A model generated the notes under the pieces. The model was not told the DNA's origin and did not search any database. It worked only from the letters and a program-made list of their open reading frames with translations. DNA of 52,670 nucleotides. Source: Acidobacteriota bacterium. GTDB lineage: Bacteria > Acidobacteriota > Terriglobia > Terriglobales > Acidobacteriaceae. The stretch covers positions 1 to 52,670 of the forward strand of contig JAJZME010000017.1 of assembly GCA_021803035.1 (NCBI GenBank). Direction: 5' to 3'. Both the position numbers and the translations under genes were made by a program. Positions within the stretch are counted from its first letter, which is position 1; each line of letters opens with the position of its first letter. Below are positions 44,125 to 52,670 of the stretch, piece after piece.

Positions 44125-45639
44125 TCAACTGGCGCGCTGACGGAAGCGGCGCAGCCGGCCGATGAGCGAGGCCGGCCCGCTGACCGACAGCCGGACCAGG
44201 TTGCCCTCGTACTCGCGGCGATGCACGATGGTTCCGGCGTCGATGGCGGCCAGCACATCGCCCTCATGCTGCGGCACGACAAACTCCGCCGCCACGATGG
44301 GATCGGAGCGCACGGCGGCGTCGATGGCCTGAAGCAGCGCGGCGACGCCCTCGCCGGTGAGCGCGGAAACGGGGACTTCGCCGCGCGAACTGGCCCGCTC
44401 CTGCAGTTGAAGGCGCTCCTCGGCCGCAAGCAGGTCGATCTTGTTCAGGACCTCGATGCGCGGCTTGGAGAGCGCGTCCAGCTCGCCGAGCACCTTTTCC
44501 ACCTGCGCCTTCTGCTCATCGCCGTAGCTTGAAACGGCATCGCGAACGTGGATCAGCACCTCGGCCTGCATCACCTCTTCAAGCGTGGCGCGAAAACTGG
44601 TGACCAAAGTATGGGGCAGGTTGCGGATAAAGCCGACCGTGTCGGAGAGCAGCACGTGGCGGCGGCTGGGCAGCTCGACGGAGCGGAGCTTGGGGTCGAG
44701 CGTGGCGAACATGCGCGGCGAGGACAGCACCTGCGCTCCGGTCAGGCAGTTGAAGAGTGTGCTTTTGCCGGCGTTGGTATAGCCGACCAGGGCCACGGTG
44801 GGCACAGGCACCGCCTCGCGGCGCTGGCGCTGCTGCTTGCGCACGCGGCGCACTGCGTCCAGATCCGCCTTGAGCCGGTCAATGCGGCGCTGGATGCGCC
44901 GGCGGTCGGTTTCAAGCTGGGTTTCGCCGGGGCCGCGGGTGCCGATGCCGCCGCCAAGCTGGGACATGGCCTTGCCCCGGCCGGTCAGGCGCGGCAGCAG
45001 GTACTCAAGCTGCGCCAGCTCCACCTGTAACTGGCCTTCCCGGGTGCGCGCGTGGCGAGCGAAGATGTCCAGAATTAATTGGGTGCGGTCCAGCACGCGG
45101 CAAGGCAGAGCGGCTTCGAGGTTGCGAAGCTGGGTCGCCGATAGGTCGTGGTCGAAGAGAACCAGATCGGCTTCGGAAGAGGCCACAACGCCGGCAATCT
45201 CTTCCAGTTTGCCGGAGCCGACCAGCGTGGCCGGATCGGGATGGGGCCGGCGCTGAAGCAGTTCGGCCACCACCAGGCCGCCGGCGCTGGAAACCAGTTC
45301 GCGGAATTCGGCCAGCGACTCCCGGGCATTGAGACCGGGCGCAACAAGGGCGCGCACCGCGGCGGCATTGACGGATCGCGATGGCAGCAGGGTGCCGGGC
45401 ACAGCTTGATCATGGCCGCCGTTGCCCGAATGCACAGCCGCCTTGCGCGCATCGGCCGCTCCCGCACGGCTGCCCGCTGTGCGCCCGCTGAAATCTACAC
45501 CTACGAGGACTGCGCGTTCCTGTCCGCTGTACCGGCGGTCAATCCCGACCGATTGACCAAGCCCTTGCGGCTTCGGCCCGCCACGCGGCTGGGCAATTTC
45601 CGCCTGCCGCTTACCGTTGGTCCCACGCTCTACTTCCAC
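44125..45639 (-). CDS. hflX: Ribosome-splitting GTPase HflX
   Basis: This 504-residue GTPase carries the HflX N-terminal domain ([20 protein letters not shown]...[13 protein letters not shown]), a coiled coil with [19 protein letters not shown], and the G motifs GYTNAGKST (286-294), DTVGF (333-337) and NKID (399-402). It releases stalled or heat-damaged ribosomes by splitting subunits. The first 110 residues are unusual: the first strand ([10 protein letters not shown]) is separated from the rest by about 55 extra residues of low conservation. It follows hfq by 22 bp, the same order as hfq-hflX in proteobacteria, and is surely in the same operon. Confidence 0.94.
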   Translation of the reverse strand: MEVERGTNGKRQAEIAQPRGGPKPQGLGQSVGIDRRYSGQERAVLVGVDFSGRTAGSRAGAADARKAAVHSGNGGHDQAVPGTLLPSRSVNAAAVRALVAPGLNARESLAEFRELVSSAGGLVVAELLQRRPHPDPATLVGSGKLEEIAGVVASSEADLVLFDHDLSATQLRNLEAALPCRVLDRTQLILDIFARHARTREGQLQVELAQLEYLLPRLTGRGKAMSQLGGGIGTRGPGETQLETDRRRIQRRIDRLKADLDAVRRVRKQQRQRREAVPVPTVALVGYTNAGKSTLFNCLTGAQVLSSPRMFATLDPKLRSVELPSRRHVLLSDTVGFIRNLPHTLVTSFRATLEEVMQAEVLIHVRDAVSSYGDEQKAQVEKVLGELDALSKPRIEVLNKIDLLAAEERLQLQERASSRGEVPVSALTGEGVAALLQAIDAAVRSDPIVAAEFVVPQHEGDVLAAIDAGTIVHRREYEGNLVRLSVSGPASLIGRLRRFRQRAS

Positions 45640-45661
45640 CGGCGAAGACCACGCCGTACCG

Positions 45662-45973
45662 TTACCGCTGCTCCGCCGCGACCGCGGTCGTGGAGGGCAT
45701 GGCTACCGGCGACGGCCCTAATCCCGTTTGTACGGCCGCCGGCCGGTGCTCGGCATGGAGCACACTCCGGTTGCTGACTACGGTGGAAATCGCGTGTTTG
45801 AAAATCAACTGCTCTTGACTGTTGTTTTCGAGCAGCACGGAGTACTTGTCGAAGGACCGAATCTTGCCTGTCAGCTTGACGCCGCTGACAAGGTAGATCG
45901 TAATGGGGGTCTTGTCCTTCCGAACAGTGTTCAGGAATGTGTCCTGAATATTTTGTGCCGGCTTGTTATCCAT
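45662..45973 (-). CDS. hfq: RNA chaperone Hfq
   Basis: This 103-residue protein is an Sm-fold hexamer subunit that helps small RNAs pair with messages. Visible are the N-terminal [30 protein letters not shown] (Sm1, with the proximal-face Gln), the second motif [11 protein letters not shown] (YKHAIST in E. coli, F for Y here) and a tail of about 35 Ala/Pro/Thr-rich residues that is likely disordered. The ATG at 45973 follows GGAGATCGG, giving the expected N-terminus MDNKPAQN; the longer reading to 46072 is not supported. It is first in an operon with hflX. Confidence 0.95.
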   Translation of the reverse strand: MDNKPAQNIQDTFLNTVRKDKTPITIYLVSGVKLTGKIRSFDKYSVLLENNSQEQLIFKHAISTVVSNRSVLHAEHRPAAVQTGLGPSPVAMPSTTAVAAEQR

Positions 45974-46328
45974 TTGCCGATCTCCTACTTCCTTATTTTG
46001 AATTCTAAGGCGCAACTGCACCTTTCCTGAATGAAAAAAGCCGCCAGACCCCGTCAGGGCGATGCCACCCAAACCGAAGTCCGCAATGTGATAACGATAT
46101 AGAGGTTTGCCTTCCTTTTCAACTCAAGCGCCCCACGCGGCGCCCGGAAGAAAGGCAGCATCCGTCCTGTGTCAGTGGCAACCCCTTTGCCATGTGAAGG
46201 ACGCCCTGGTCCCGGAGCGGGTCCAGCCGGCTGGAATCCAGGCACTGAATCTTGAATTCGACCCGCCCGGCACCCAACGTTGTAGGATGAGCGCATAGAG
46301 GTTGATACGCCTCCGAGGAGGGTTAAAC

Positions 46329-46895
46329 GTGGTTGGATTGGGTCGACGGATCGTTCTTGCAATCGCGCTGGCGGGGATCGCGGGTGGAGCTGGCTGCCTC
46401 AATGCATGGGGTCAGCTACCGATGCCGGGCTCGCAGTCGCAGGCCCCCAATCCTCTCACCGACGCCTTGGCTACGCCCGGAAAAATATTGCTCTACAACC
46501 TCGAAGCAAAGTTTGCCAAAGCCGTGGCAAAGCAGGGCGGAGCGGGTTTCGCCTCCTGGTTTGCGACCAACGGCGTGGTCCTGGGCAACGGCGTGGCGCC
46601 GGTGATCGGACAGGTAGCCATCGCCCAGAGCGCCACCTGGTCGCCGAAGAACTATCAATTGACCTGGAAGCCTACCGGCGCGTGGATGAATCCTTCCGGC
46701 GACACGGGATACACGTGGGGCAAGTATCAGACCCGCACCAAGGACGGTAACGGCAACCCGATCAACACCAGCGGGCGATACATCACCGTGTGGGGCAAGC
46801 AGCCCGACGGAAGCTGGAAAGTGGAACTGGAGGCCAGCGCCAACGCGCCTACCCAGTTCGGGAACTGCTGCAAGCTGCCGCCGCAAGCCCAATAG
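46329..46895 (+). CDS. Exported NTF2-like (DUF4440-type) protein
   Basis: This protein of about 188 residues starts with GTG at 46329 behind GAGGAGGG and has a signal peptide (IVLAIALAGIAGGAGCLNAWGQ). The body, from LLYNLEAKFAKAVAKQGGAGFASWFATNGVVLGNG to GYTWGKYQTRTKDG and GRYITVWGKQPDGSWKVELEASAN, is the pattern of DUF4440/SnoaL-like folds, small cone-shaped domains that bind or isomerise small molecules. The ligand is unknown. A cysteine in the signal region (GAGC) raises the possibility of a lipoprotein. It is transcribed alone. Confidence 0.82.
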   Translation: MVGLGRRIVLAIALAGIAGGAGCLNAWGQLPMPGSQSQAPNPLTDALATPGKILLYNLEAKFAKAVAKQGGAGFASWFATNGVVLGNGVAPVIGQVAIAQSATWSPKNYQLTWKPTGAWMNPSGDTGYTWGKYQTRTKDGNGNPINTSGRYITVWGKQPDGSWKVELEASANAPTQFGNCCKLPPQAQ

Positions 46896-47141
46896 ACACT
46901 CCCAAACCAATTCACATTCCGCCGGCGGGCGCCCCTGCCGGCAACCATGGTTGTGCGCCGGCAGACCGGAGAGCGCACCGCGAACGCCCAGAGTCTCCTA
47001 TCCCTTCAGTAACGAGATAAGCACTCTTTTGCCTATAAACGTGATTACCAAAGGGGGATCTACGACCCGGCCAAGCTGCCCGATTTGTGTCACTGCCAAG
47101 GAGGGCCGATTGCCCGATACTGAGCGATGGGCAGGACTAGC

Positions 47142-49568
47142 ATGAGCACGACAGGGTTTCTGCGGCTTGGGGAAAGACGGGAGGGCGTCTTCGGAGCTCG
47201 CTTCGACATTTTCGATGGCGGTACCGATCCTGCACTGGACGAGCTGACCGAAACGGCAGCGATGTTGTGCGGGGCGGAATACGCCTACCTCGGCTGGCTG
47301 GATGCGGACCATCTTTGGTTCAAGTCGTGCTTTGGATTCAACGCCGTCGAGCAGCCGCGCCCTGCGACTGCCTGCCACTGGATGCTGGAATCCGGCGAGG
47401 CGCTGCTGATCGGCGACGCGGCACGGGATATTCACTTCCCGCCGGAGGGAATCCCCCTGGCAGGCGCGCAGCCATGCCGCTCCTATGCGGGCGCGCCGCT
47501 GGTGACCGAGGCAGGCCATCTGGCGGGCACATTTGCCGTGCTGGCGCGGGAGCCCGAGCGCTTCAAACAGGAAGATCTGGCGCTGCTGGAGATTCTGGGC
47601 CGCCAGGTGGTGACGCGCCTGGAGCTTTACGAGCGTATCCGCGCCGAACAACTGGCGCAGCGGGCGCGGCTGCGCACGGAGCGCGCCCTGGACATGGAGC
47701 GCTGCTTTGTGGCGGCCACGCTGGACGCGATTCCCGCTCTGGTTGCCGTCGTGGACACCGCCGGACGGATCGTGCGGCTGAATCAGCCCTGCGCGCGGTT
47801 GACGGGACTAAGCCTGGCCGACGCCGTGGGCAAGCCGTTTGTGGACGAGGTAATCGACCGCCCGGAGAGAATCTGGGTGGCGGAGAAGCTGCGCGAGGCC
47901 GCCGCGGGACTGGTCTCCGGGCCGCACGAAACAACCTGGCGGATTGCCGGCGCGCGCAGGCCGGCCGGCGAAACCAGGCGCGTGAGCTGGACGCTGCGGC
48001 CTCTGCACGATCCGGACGGCGAAATTCAATATCTGATCATCAGCGGGCAGGACGTGACCAGCCAGCGGCAGGTGGAACGGGCGCTGCTGTCGAGCGAGGC
48101 GCGTTACCGGGAGGTGGTGGAGGGCAGCCTGGGATTTGTCTTCACCTGCTCGATGGACGGCCGTCTGACATCAACCAATGCGTATACCGCCGAGACGCTT
48201 GGCTACCCGGCCAGCGCATTGGTCGGGCGCGCGATGACGGAACTGACGGATGCGGATGGCGCGGACAGCCTCCAGGAGTGCCTGCGAACGCTGCGAAGCG
48301 CGCAGGAGTGGCAGGGCACGCTGCCCTTGAGACGCAGCGACGGGGTCTACAGGCGCATCGCCTTCCGCAGCCGGCGCATCGAGCTGCCGGGCGAACGGCC
48401 CTTCGTGGTCAATCACGGCATCGACATGACTGAGCAGCTTGATGCCGAAGAGGCGCTGCAGATGGCCCTGCGCCAGCGTGAGCTGATCCTTGAGTCGGCC
48501 GACGACGGAATCTTCGGCATCGATCTGGACGGCAGGCTGACATTCATCAATCAAGCCGGAGCCAAGACACTGGGCTATGCGCCGGATGAGCTGACGGGCC
48601 GTGACTTTCACGATGCGCTCCAGCATAGCCACGCCGATGAAGCGCCCTACTCGCCGTCTGCGAACCTGATCCTGCAGGCTTTGCGCCGCTCGGAGCCGGT
48701 GCGCGTGCGCCATGAGGTCTTCTGGCGCCGTGACGGCACGGCCATTCCGGTGGAGTACAGTGCCAATCCCCTGGTCGAAGAAGGGCAGATTTCAGGCATG
48801 GTGGTGGCGTTCCAGGACGTCTCGGAACGGCGGCGGCTGGAGCGGATGAAGGATGAATTCATCTCCACGGTCAGCCACGAGCTGCGGACACCGCTGACCT
48901 CCCTGCGCGCGGCGCTGGGGCTGGTTTCCTCCGGCGCGCTGGACAAACGGCCGGAAAAACAGCGGCAGATGATCGAGATGGCCACGGACAACTGCAACCG
49001 GCTGGTGCGGCTGGTCAATAACATCGTCGACTTTGACAGCGTGGAAAAAGGGCGGCTGCCACTGCACAGAAAGCCGGTGGAGGCCGCAAATCTGCTGCAG
49101 CGCGCCGCCGACACCGCGCATGACGCTGCGGCGCGCGCAGGCATCGCATTCAAGGTGGATGCGCCGCAGCTTGCCGTCTTTGCCGACGAAGAGCGCATCT
49201 TGCAGGTGCTCAATGAGTTGGTGACCAACGCCATCAAGTTCTCGCCGCCGGAGACGACCATCCGGCTGGCAGCCGAGCAAACAGGCACAAGCCCAACCTC
49301 CGGCCTGCCCGAGCAGGATAAGGTGTGTTTCCTGGTCCAGGACCGCGGCTGCGGAATTGCGCCGGAGAAGCTGGAGCGCATCTTCGACCGCTTCCAGCAG
49401 GGCGACGCCTCGGATACTCGCGCCCTGGGCGGGACCGGACTGGGGCTGGCGCTGTGCCGCAGCATTGTCGAAGAGCACGGCGGCCGCATGTGGGCCGAGA
49501 GCGCGGTGGGCAAGGGCAGCCGGTTTCTGTTCACCCTGCCTGCGGAGGGCTCCGGCGGGACGCGATGA
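47142..49568 (+). CDS. Soluble GAF/PAS hybrid sensor histidine kinase
   Basis: This kinase of about 808 residues has no membrane helix. In order it shows a GAF domain (about 25-165), three PAS domains (about 185-305, 320-430 and 440-560; each with a G-x-x-x-x-L-T/N pattern such as GRIVRLNQPCARLTGLS and GRLTFINQAGAKTLGYA), a HisKA dimerisation helix pair with phospho-His in FISTVSHELRTPL (about residue 578), and an HATPase ending GGTGLGLALCRSIVEEHGGRMWAES. It likely senses a cytosolic redox, light or gas signal; cofactor residues cannot be judged. ATG 47142 with AGGA six bases before is preferred over 47127. No response regulator is adjacent. Confidence 0.9.
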   Translation: MSTTGFLRLGERREGVFGARFDIFDGGTDPALDELTETAAMLCGAEYAYLGWLDADHLWFKSCFGFNAVEQPRPATACHWMLESGEALLIGDAARDIHFPPEGIPLAGAQPCRSYAGAPLVTEAGHLAGTFAVLAREPERFKQEDLALLEILGRQVVTRLELYERIRAEQLAQRARLRTERALDMERCFVAATLDAIPALVAVVDTAGRIVRLNQPCARLTGLSLADAVGKPFVDEVIDRPERIWVAEKLREAAAGLVSGPHETTWRIAGARRPAGETRRVSWTLRPLHDPDGEIQYLIISGQDVTSQRQVERALLSSEARYREVVEGSLGFVFTCSMDGRLTSTNAYTAETLGYPASALVGRAMTELTDADGADSLQECLRTLRSAQEWQGTLPLRRSDGVYRRIAFRSRRIELPGERPFVVNHGIDMTEQLDAEEALQMALRQRELILESADDGIFGIDLDGRLTFINQAGAKTLGYAPDELTGRDFHDALQHSHADEAPYSPSANLILQALRRSEPVRVRHEVFWRRDGTAIPVEYSANPLVEEGQISGMVVAFQDVSERRRLERMKDEFISTVSHELRTPLTSLRAALGLVSSGALDKRPEKQRQMIEMATDNCNRLVRLVNNIVDFDSVEKGRLPLHRKPVEAANLLQRAADTAHDAAARAGIAFKVDAPQLAVFADEERILQVLNELVTNAIKFSPPETTIRLAAEQTGTSPTSGLPEQDKVCFLVQDRGCGIAPEKLERIFDRFQQGDASDTRALGGTGLGLALCRSIVEEHGGRMWAESAVGKGSRFLFTLPAEGSGGTR

Positions 49569-49674
49569 GAGAACGCACTGCCGACGGTTCGCACCACCCC
49601 GGAGGGCGGTTCACGCGTTCCTCCGCTTTCCCTCCAACCGTTCAGCGCGTGCGCCGGAATCCTGCTAGGATTGC

Positions 49675-50838
49675 GTGAAGACCATGCGCACAATCCTTCT
49701 GTTGACGCTGTGTGCCGCATTCGCAGCACCGTCTTTCGGCGCTGCGGCACCCGCAGCGCGGCAAAAGCCGGTGATCGCCGGATATGTCTTCACCAATGGC
49801 GCGGCGCTCGAGCCCGGGCAGATCGATGCGCGCGGCCTGACGCGGATCAATTATGCCTTCGCCGGCATCAAGGACGGGCGCATCGTGGAAGGATCTCCGC
49901 AGGATGCGCACAACCTGGAGCTGCTGACCAGCCTGCGGCGGCAGAATCCGGGGCTTACCGTGCTGATCTCCGTGGGCGGTTGGCGCGGGTCGAAGGACTT
50001 CTCCGACGTCGCGCTCACCAGGCAAAGCCGGCAGGTCTTCATCCAGAGCGCGCTCGCGTTCATCGAGCGCTACCACCTCGACGGGCTGGACCTGGACTGG
50101 GAGTATCCCGGGGAGCGTGGCGCGGGCAACACCTTCCGCGGCGAGGACAAGCAGAACTTTACGCTGCTGCTCGAAGAACTCCGCGAGCGATTCAATGAGG
50201 CATCGGCGCAATTGCACCGGCCGCTCTATCTGACTATCGCGGCGGCCGCCTCGCAAGAATATCTGCAACACACCGAAATGAATAAGGTGCAGAGCTATGT
50301 CGATGCCGTGAATCTGATGGCCTACGACTTCTATGTTCCCGGCCAGGAGCCTGCGACGGGAAACTCCGCGCCGCTTTTTACCTCTCCGGCTGATCCCGGG
50401 CAGGTCTCGGCTGACAAGTCCGTACAGGCCTTCGAGCAGGCCGGAGTTCCGGCGGCAAAGATCGTTCTCGGGATGCCGTTTTACGGCTACGCCTGGAGCG
50501 GCGTGCCGGCCAGCAATCACGGGCTCTTCCAGCCGGGCAAGCCGGCTCCGGAGCCCGAGGTGCCTTACATCATCATTGAGCGGCTGATGCTGGGTCACGG
50601 CTTCAGGCGCTATTGGGATTCGGCCTCTTCGGTCCCCTATCTGTATGACCGGAAACAGCATACTTTCGTCAGTTATGAGGATGCGGAATCGGTGGCCGCG
50701 AAATGTCAGTATGTGCAATCGCGCGGGCTGGCAGGGGTCATGTTCTGGAAGTACTCCGACGACCCCGAGGGAACGCTGTTGCGCGTCATGGACCGCTCGC
50801 TGGGCACTTCCGCCCCGGCGGACCAGCAGGGCCGGTAG
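49675..50838 (+). CDS. Exported glycoside hydrolase family 18 (chitinase-like)
   Basis: This 387-residue protein has a signal peptide (ILLLTLCAAFAAPSFGAAA) and a TIM-barrel GH18 domain. The catalytic motif D-x-x-D-x-D-x-E is present as DGLDLDWE (D136 to E143). Supporting segments are INYAFAGI, LISVGGWRG, VNLMAYDFY, LGMPFYGYAW and GVMFWKYSDD. It should hydrolyse beta-1,4-N-acetylglucosamine polymers such as chitin by substrate assistance. The start is GTG 49675, with ATG 49684 an alternative. It lacks a chitin-binding module. Confidence 0.93.
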   Translation: MKTMRTILLLTLCAAFAAPSFGAAAPAARQKPVIAGYVFTNGAALEPGQIDARGLTRINYAFAGIKDGRIVEGSPQDAHNLELLTSLRRQNPGLTVLISVGGWRGSKDFSDVALTRQSRQVFIQSALAFIERYHLDGLDLDWEYPGERGAGNTFRGEDKQNFTLLLEELRERFNEASAQLHRPLYLTIAAAASQEYLQHTEMNKVQSYVDAVNLMAYDFYVPGQEPATGNSAPLFTSPADPGQVSADKSVQAFEQAGVPAAKIVLGMPFYGYAWSGVPASNHGLFQPGKPAPEPEVPYIIIERLMLGHGFRRYWDSASSVPYLYDRKQHTFVSYEDAESVAAKCQYVQSRGLAGVMFWKYSDDPEGTLLRVMDRSLGTSAPADQQGR

Positions 50839-51120
50839 CAGACGGCGAAAAGCCTCCGTTCCGCGCCGCTCCCGTTACGCTACAGGTTCGGCACCCCGGG
50901 CGCTTTCTTCCCGGCGCATCTGCCGTCTGAATGACTGTACCGCCATCTCAACCGGCTTCGACGCACAAATTCCGGGCTGGCCACCACATCCGGCTCTTCT
51001 TCGAACCGGGGGGGAAAGGATAGTCTATGAGCGTACCGGAAAACAGTCTTGGCGCGCGCTTGGCCGCAGAGCCCGGAAGCGCGAGGAGCGCCAACGCTCG
51101 GGATTGAGGAGAGTTTTCAT

Positions 51121-51729
51121 TTGAAGAGGACGTTTTTGTTTACGATGGTGACTGCTGTCGCGGCTCTTCTGCTGCCGCTGGCGGCGGCCGCGCAGGCTGC
51201 TCCTGAAGCGGGAACGACACCCCCCCCGCCGCCCACACTTGGTCCCAGGTACGACATCTTTGTCGGTTACAGCTATACCACCCTCAACCAGGTCAACCAG
51301 TCGCGCTATGGATTGCAGGGTGTAATGGTCACTTTCGCGCGGAACTGGGGCAAGCACTTCTCCCTGATTGCGCTCGGCGGCCACTACAAGTGGGCGACCA
51401 GTTGTTGCAATCCCGGCAATCCGTCGATGACCGGAATCTTCGGCGGCCCGCAGCTTCACATGAAAATTGGCGGCCCCATCAGCGGTTACTTCCGCGGCTA
51501 TTTCGGCGGCGCGCATACGGGCGGCGAAAGCATGACGCCCACCATGTCCTTTGCCGGCGGCTTCGGCGGCGGCCTGGACTACAAGGTAAGCCGCCATTTA
51601 TCATTCCGCGCCGGCGGCGACAAGATCGCCGCCTCCTTCTCGCTGGCCAATAATTCACCTCAACTAGCCTATTCCCCGCACCGAACGTGGAATTTATGGG
51701 CATCGATAGGCGTCGTGTATCATTTTTGA
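51121..51729 (+). CDS. Outer-membrane beta-barrel protein
   Basis: This protein of about 202 residues has a signal peptide (FLFTMVTAVAALLLPLAAAAQA), a Pro-rich spacer and then alternating strands with aromatic ends (YDIFVGYSYTTLNQV, FSLIALGGHYKWA, ISGYFRGYFGGAH, LSFRAGGDK) closing at WNLWASIGVVYHF with terminal Phe, the barrel signature. An eight-stranded OmpA/OmpW-like barrel is likely; similar proteins are very common in Acidobacteriota. The start is probably TTG 51121, preceded by TTGAGGAGA. No partner gene is obvious. Confidence 0.82.
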   Translation: MKRTFLFTMVTAVAALLLPLAAAAQAAPEAGTTPPPPPTLGPRYDIFVGYSYTTLNQVNQSRYGLQGVMVTFARNWGKHFSLIALGGHYKWATSCCNPGNPSMTGIFGGPQLHMKIGGPISGYFRGYFGGAHTGGESMTPTMSFAGGFGGGLDYKVSRHLSFRAGGDKIAASFSLANNSPQLAYSPHRTWNLWASIGVVYHF

Positions 51730-51854
51730 ACCTAGGCAAAGCGGCTGGAACAGCGATAGAGCTTTCGTTGTTCCAACCACCGGATCGCCGGCTCAGCCGT
51801 GCCGCATGATTGCGCCCGTTGCCGCCAGCACAGGCCGCCGCAATTCTCATCTCG

Positions 51855-51875
51855 CATGCCCTGCAACAGGGCATG
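51855..51875. repeat. Perfect 9-bp-stem hairpin
   Basis: CATGCCCTG (51855-51863) pairs exactly with CAGGGCATG (51867-51875) around the three-base loop CAA, 126 bp after the barrel gene. There is no T-tract, so it is more likely a REP-type hairpin than a terminator. Confidence 0.6.
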
Positions 51876-51883
51876 ACCTCCGC

Positions 51884-51925
51884 CATACTGCAGCACTGCA
51901 TACACATACTGCAGCACTACATACT
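51884..51925 (+). repeat. 21-bp tandem direct repeat
   Basis: CATACTGCAGCACTGCATACA (51884-51904) is followed directly by CATACTGCAGCACTACATACT (51905-51925), differing at two positions. Each unit has a partial dyad around TGCAGCACTGCA. Tandem units of this length recall paired operator sites, but no gene follows within the window. Confidence 0.7.
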
Positions 51926-52079
51926 TGGAGGGCTTGAGCCCCTGCTATCCACTTATCGAGCAATCCCGGTTTGCCGGTCAACCACCCCGCATCCCAAAAA
52001 CCGCGTTGTCATCCCGAACGCAGTGAGCGATCTGCGGTTGTTCCTCGACGATGCCGAGTCTGGCACAGAATGATGAATT

Positions 52080-52560
52080 TCCCACAGATCACACTAGCCG
52101 GTGATCCGCCCGCTTCCTCCAAAAGAGTAGCTGTCATCCTGAGCGCAGCGAAGGATCCGCGGTTGTCTTTAGCGCACTCCACAATTCCACCAAGGCTCAT
52201 CGCTGATACGCCCAACGCGGAGCTTTGTGACAAGGGCACGGCTTCAGCCGGGCCGAAAACGCTCGCAACAAATGACTCGGGCTTCAGCCCCTCCTACAAG
52301 TTCTTGAGGAAATCTCCGCCAAAGGTTCCACTTGCCGGTGGCACGCTCTCGTCGCCATTTGTGTCCTCCCGAAGCCGAAGGATCCGCGGTTGCCGTTCGC
52401 CCAATCCGCTATTCCACAAACGCTCATCGCTGATACAGCCAACGCGAAGCTCTGTAACAAGGGCACGGCTTCAGCCGGGCCGAAAACGCTCGCAACAAAT
52501 GACTCGGGCTTCAGCCCCTGCCATCTGCTTTTGGGGTAATCCCCGCCAAAGGTCCCATTT
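52080..52560 (+). repeat. Tandem repeat with 227-bp period
   Basis: A 61-base segment (52232-52292) recurs exactly at 52459-52519. Each unit also includes a GAAGGATCCGCGGTTG segment, a CTCATCGCTGATAC segment, a hairpin around GGGCTTCAGCCC, and a boundary ending in TTGCCGGT. A partial earlier unit begins at about 51930 (GGGCTTGAGCCCCTG) and carries the variant TCATCCCGAACGCAGTGAGC. Elements with 'TCATCCTGAGCGCAGCGAAGG' cores are scattered through many bacterial genomes. Confidence 0.85.
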
Positions 52561-52562
52561 GC

Positions 52563-52670
52563 CGGTCATACTCCCGGGCCGCCAAATTCTGGTGCACAGC
52601 GCGTTTTATGAGGACGGATCGGGGTCGTCGTGATTTGTTCCCAGCAGTTGATGTCTATGGCGATCCCCGG
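52563..52670 (-). repeat. Right arm of the perfect 108-bp inverted repeat (cut by window edge)
   Basis: This is the exact reverse complement of 7042-7149. The match runs to the final base of the window, so the true length is unknown. On its left it abuts the tandem repeat at a TTGCCGG boundary. Perfect identity over 108 bp, 45 kb apart, indicates recent duplication or gene conversion. Confidence 0.95.

Larger units (their letters stand above)
51730..52670. other. 940-bp non-coding tail made of repeats
   Basis: No gene is visible. It contains a perfect hairpin (51855-51875), a 21-bp direct repeat (51884-51925), two to three units of a roughly 227-bp tandem repeat (about 51930-52560) and the right arm of the 108-bp inverted repeat. 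Short frames here read through hairpin sequence and are not genes. Confidence 0.7.

Noticed and set aside
51930..52560. 227-bp tandem repeats considered as a CRISPR array or rRNA spacer
   Set aside because: The units are too long and there are no regular short repeats with unique spacers; no rRNA sequence is seen.

Overview
The window looks like the chromosome of an Acidobacteriota member, most likely of the Terriglobia/Acidobacteriaceae type. This is inferred from GC-rich coding DNA, gene families common in that group (Oar-like TonB fragments, one-TM regulators with the acidobacterial N-terminal domain, LssY_C, adjacent XerC/XerD) and abundant hairpin-rich intergenic repeats. No rRNA or marker phylogeny was available, so the taxonomy is a judgement.

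Region 1 (1-9 kb) starts with a tRNA-Asp(GUC), followed by a lower-GC gene for a TIR-like protein with an apparent catalytic glutamate. A YwiC-like membrane protein and MutS2 come next, then a repeat-laden accessory zone with a PIN/RHH toxin-antitoxin pair, and then DAHP synthase. This zone carries two copies of a dispersed cassette and one arm of a perfect inverted repeat of at least 108 bp whose partner lies at the right edge of the window.

Region 2 (9-18 kb) encodes a secreted BON-domain protein with Pro/Gln/Gly/Tyr repeats behind a possible ECF-type promoter, a membrane-anchored regulator-like protein, a zinc-finger anti-sigma-like protein, a WalJ-type metallo-hydrolase, an orphan LytS-type kinase and GTP cyclohydrolase II. 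About 1.5 kb then holds a third cassette copy and the remnant of an Oar-like receptor gene.

Region 3 (18-27 kb) is an exported-enzyme cluster (two alpha/beta hydrolases and a Tat-exported oxalate decarboxylase). It is followed by an HxlR regulator with a clear palindromic operator plus a VOC protein, a ModF-like ABC ATPase, ArgJ and an ACS-family MFS permease.

Region 4 (27-40 kb) has an arylsulfotransferase-like lipoprotein, a degenerate pyruvate-dehydrogenase-E1alpha-like protein lacking the ThDP motif, a Wzi-like outer-membrane protein, overlapping xerD-xerC, HAD, MutT-like, DUF805 and NRAMP-family proteins, and a secreted orphan protein.

Region 5 (40-52.7 kb) has a lone DppB-type permease, a CNNM/CorC-like protein, an ADP-sugar Nudix hydrolase, an LssY_C protein with a lectin-like front, the hfq-hflX operon, an NTF2-like secreted protein, a large GAF/PAS histidine kinase, a GH18 glycosidase and an outer-membrane barrel. 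It ends in about 900 bp of tandem hairpin repeats. Most genes are housekeeping or envelope functions. The less ordinary material is the TIR protein, the deleted-cassette repeats, the long inverted repeat, the ThDP pseudoenzyme and the exported oxalate decarboxylase cluster.
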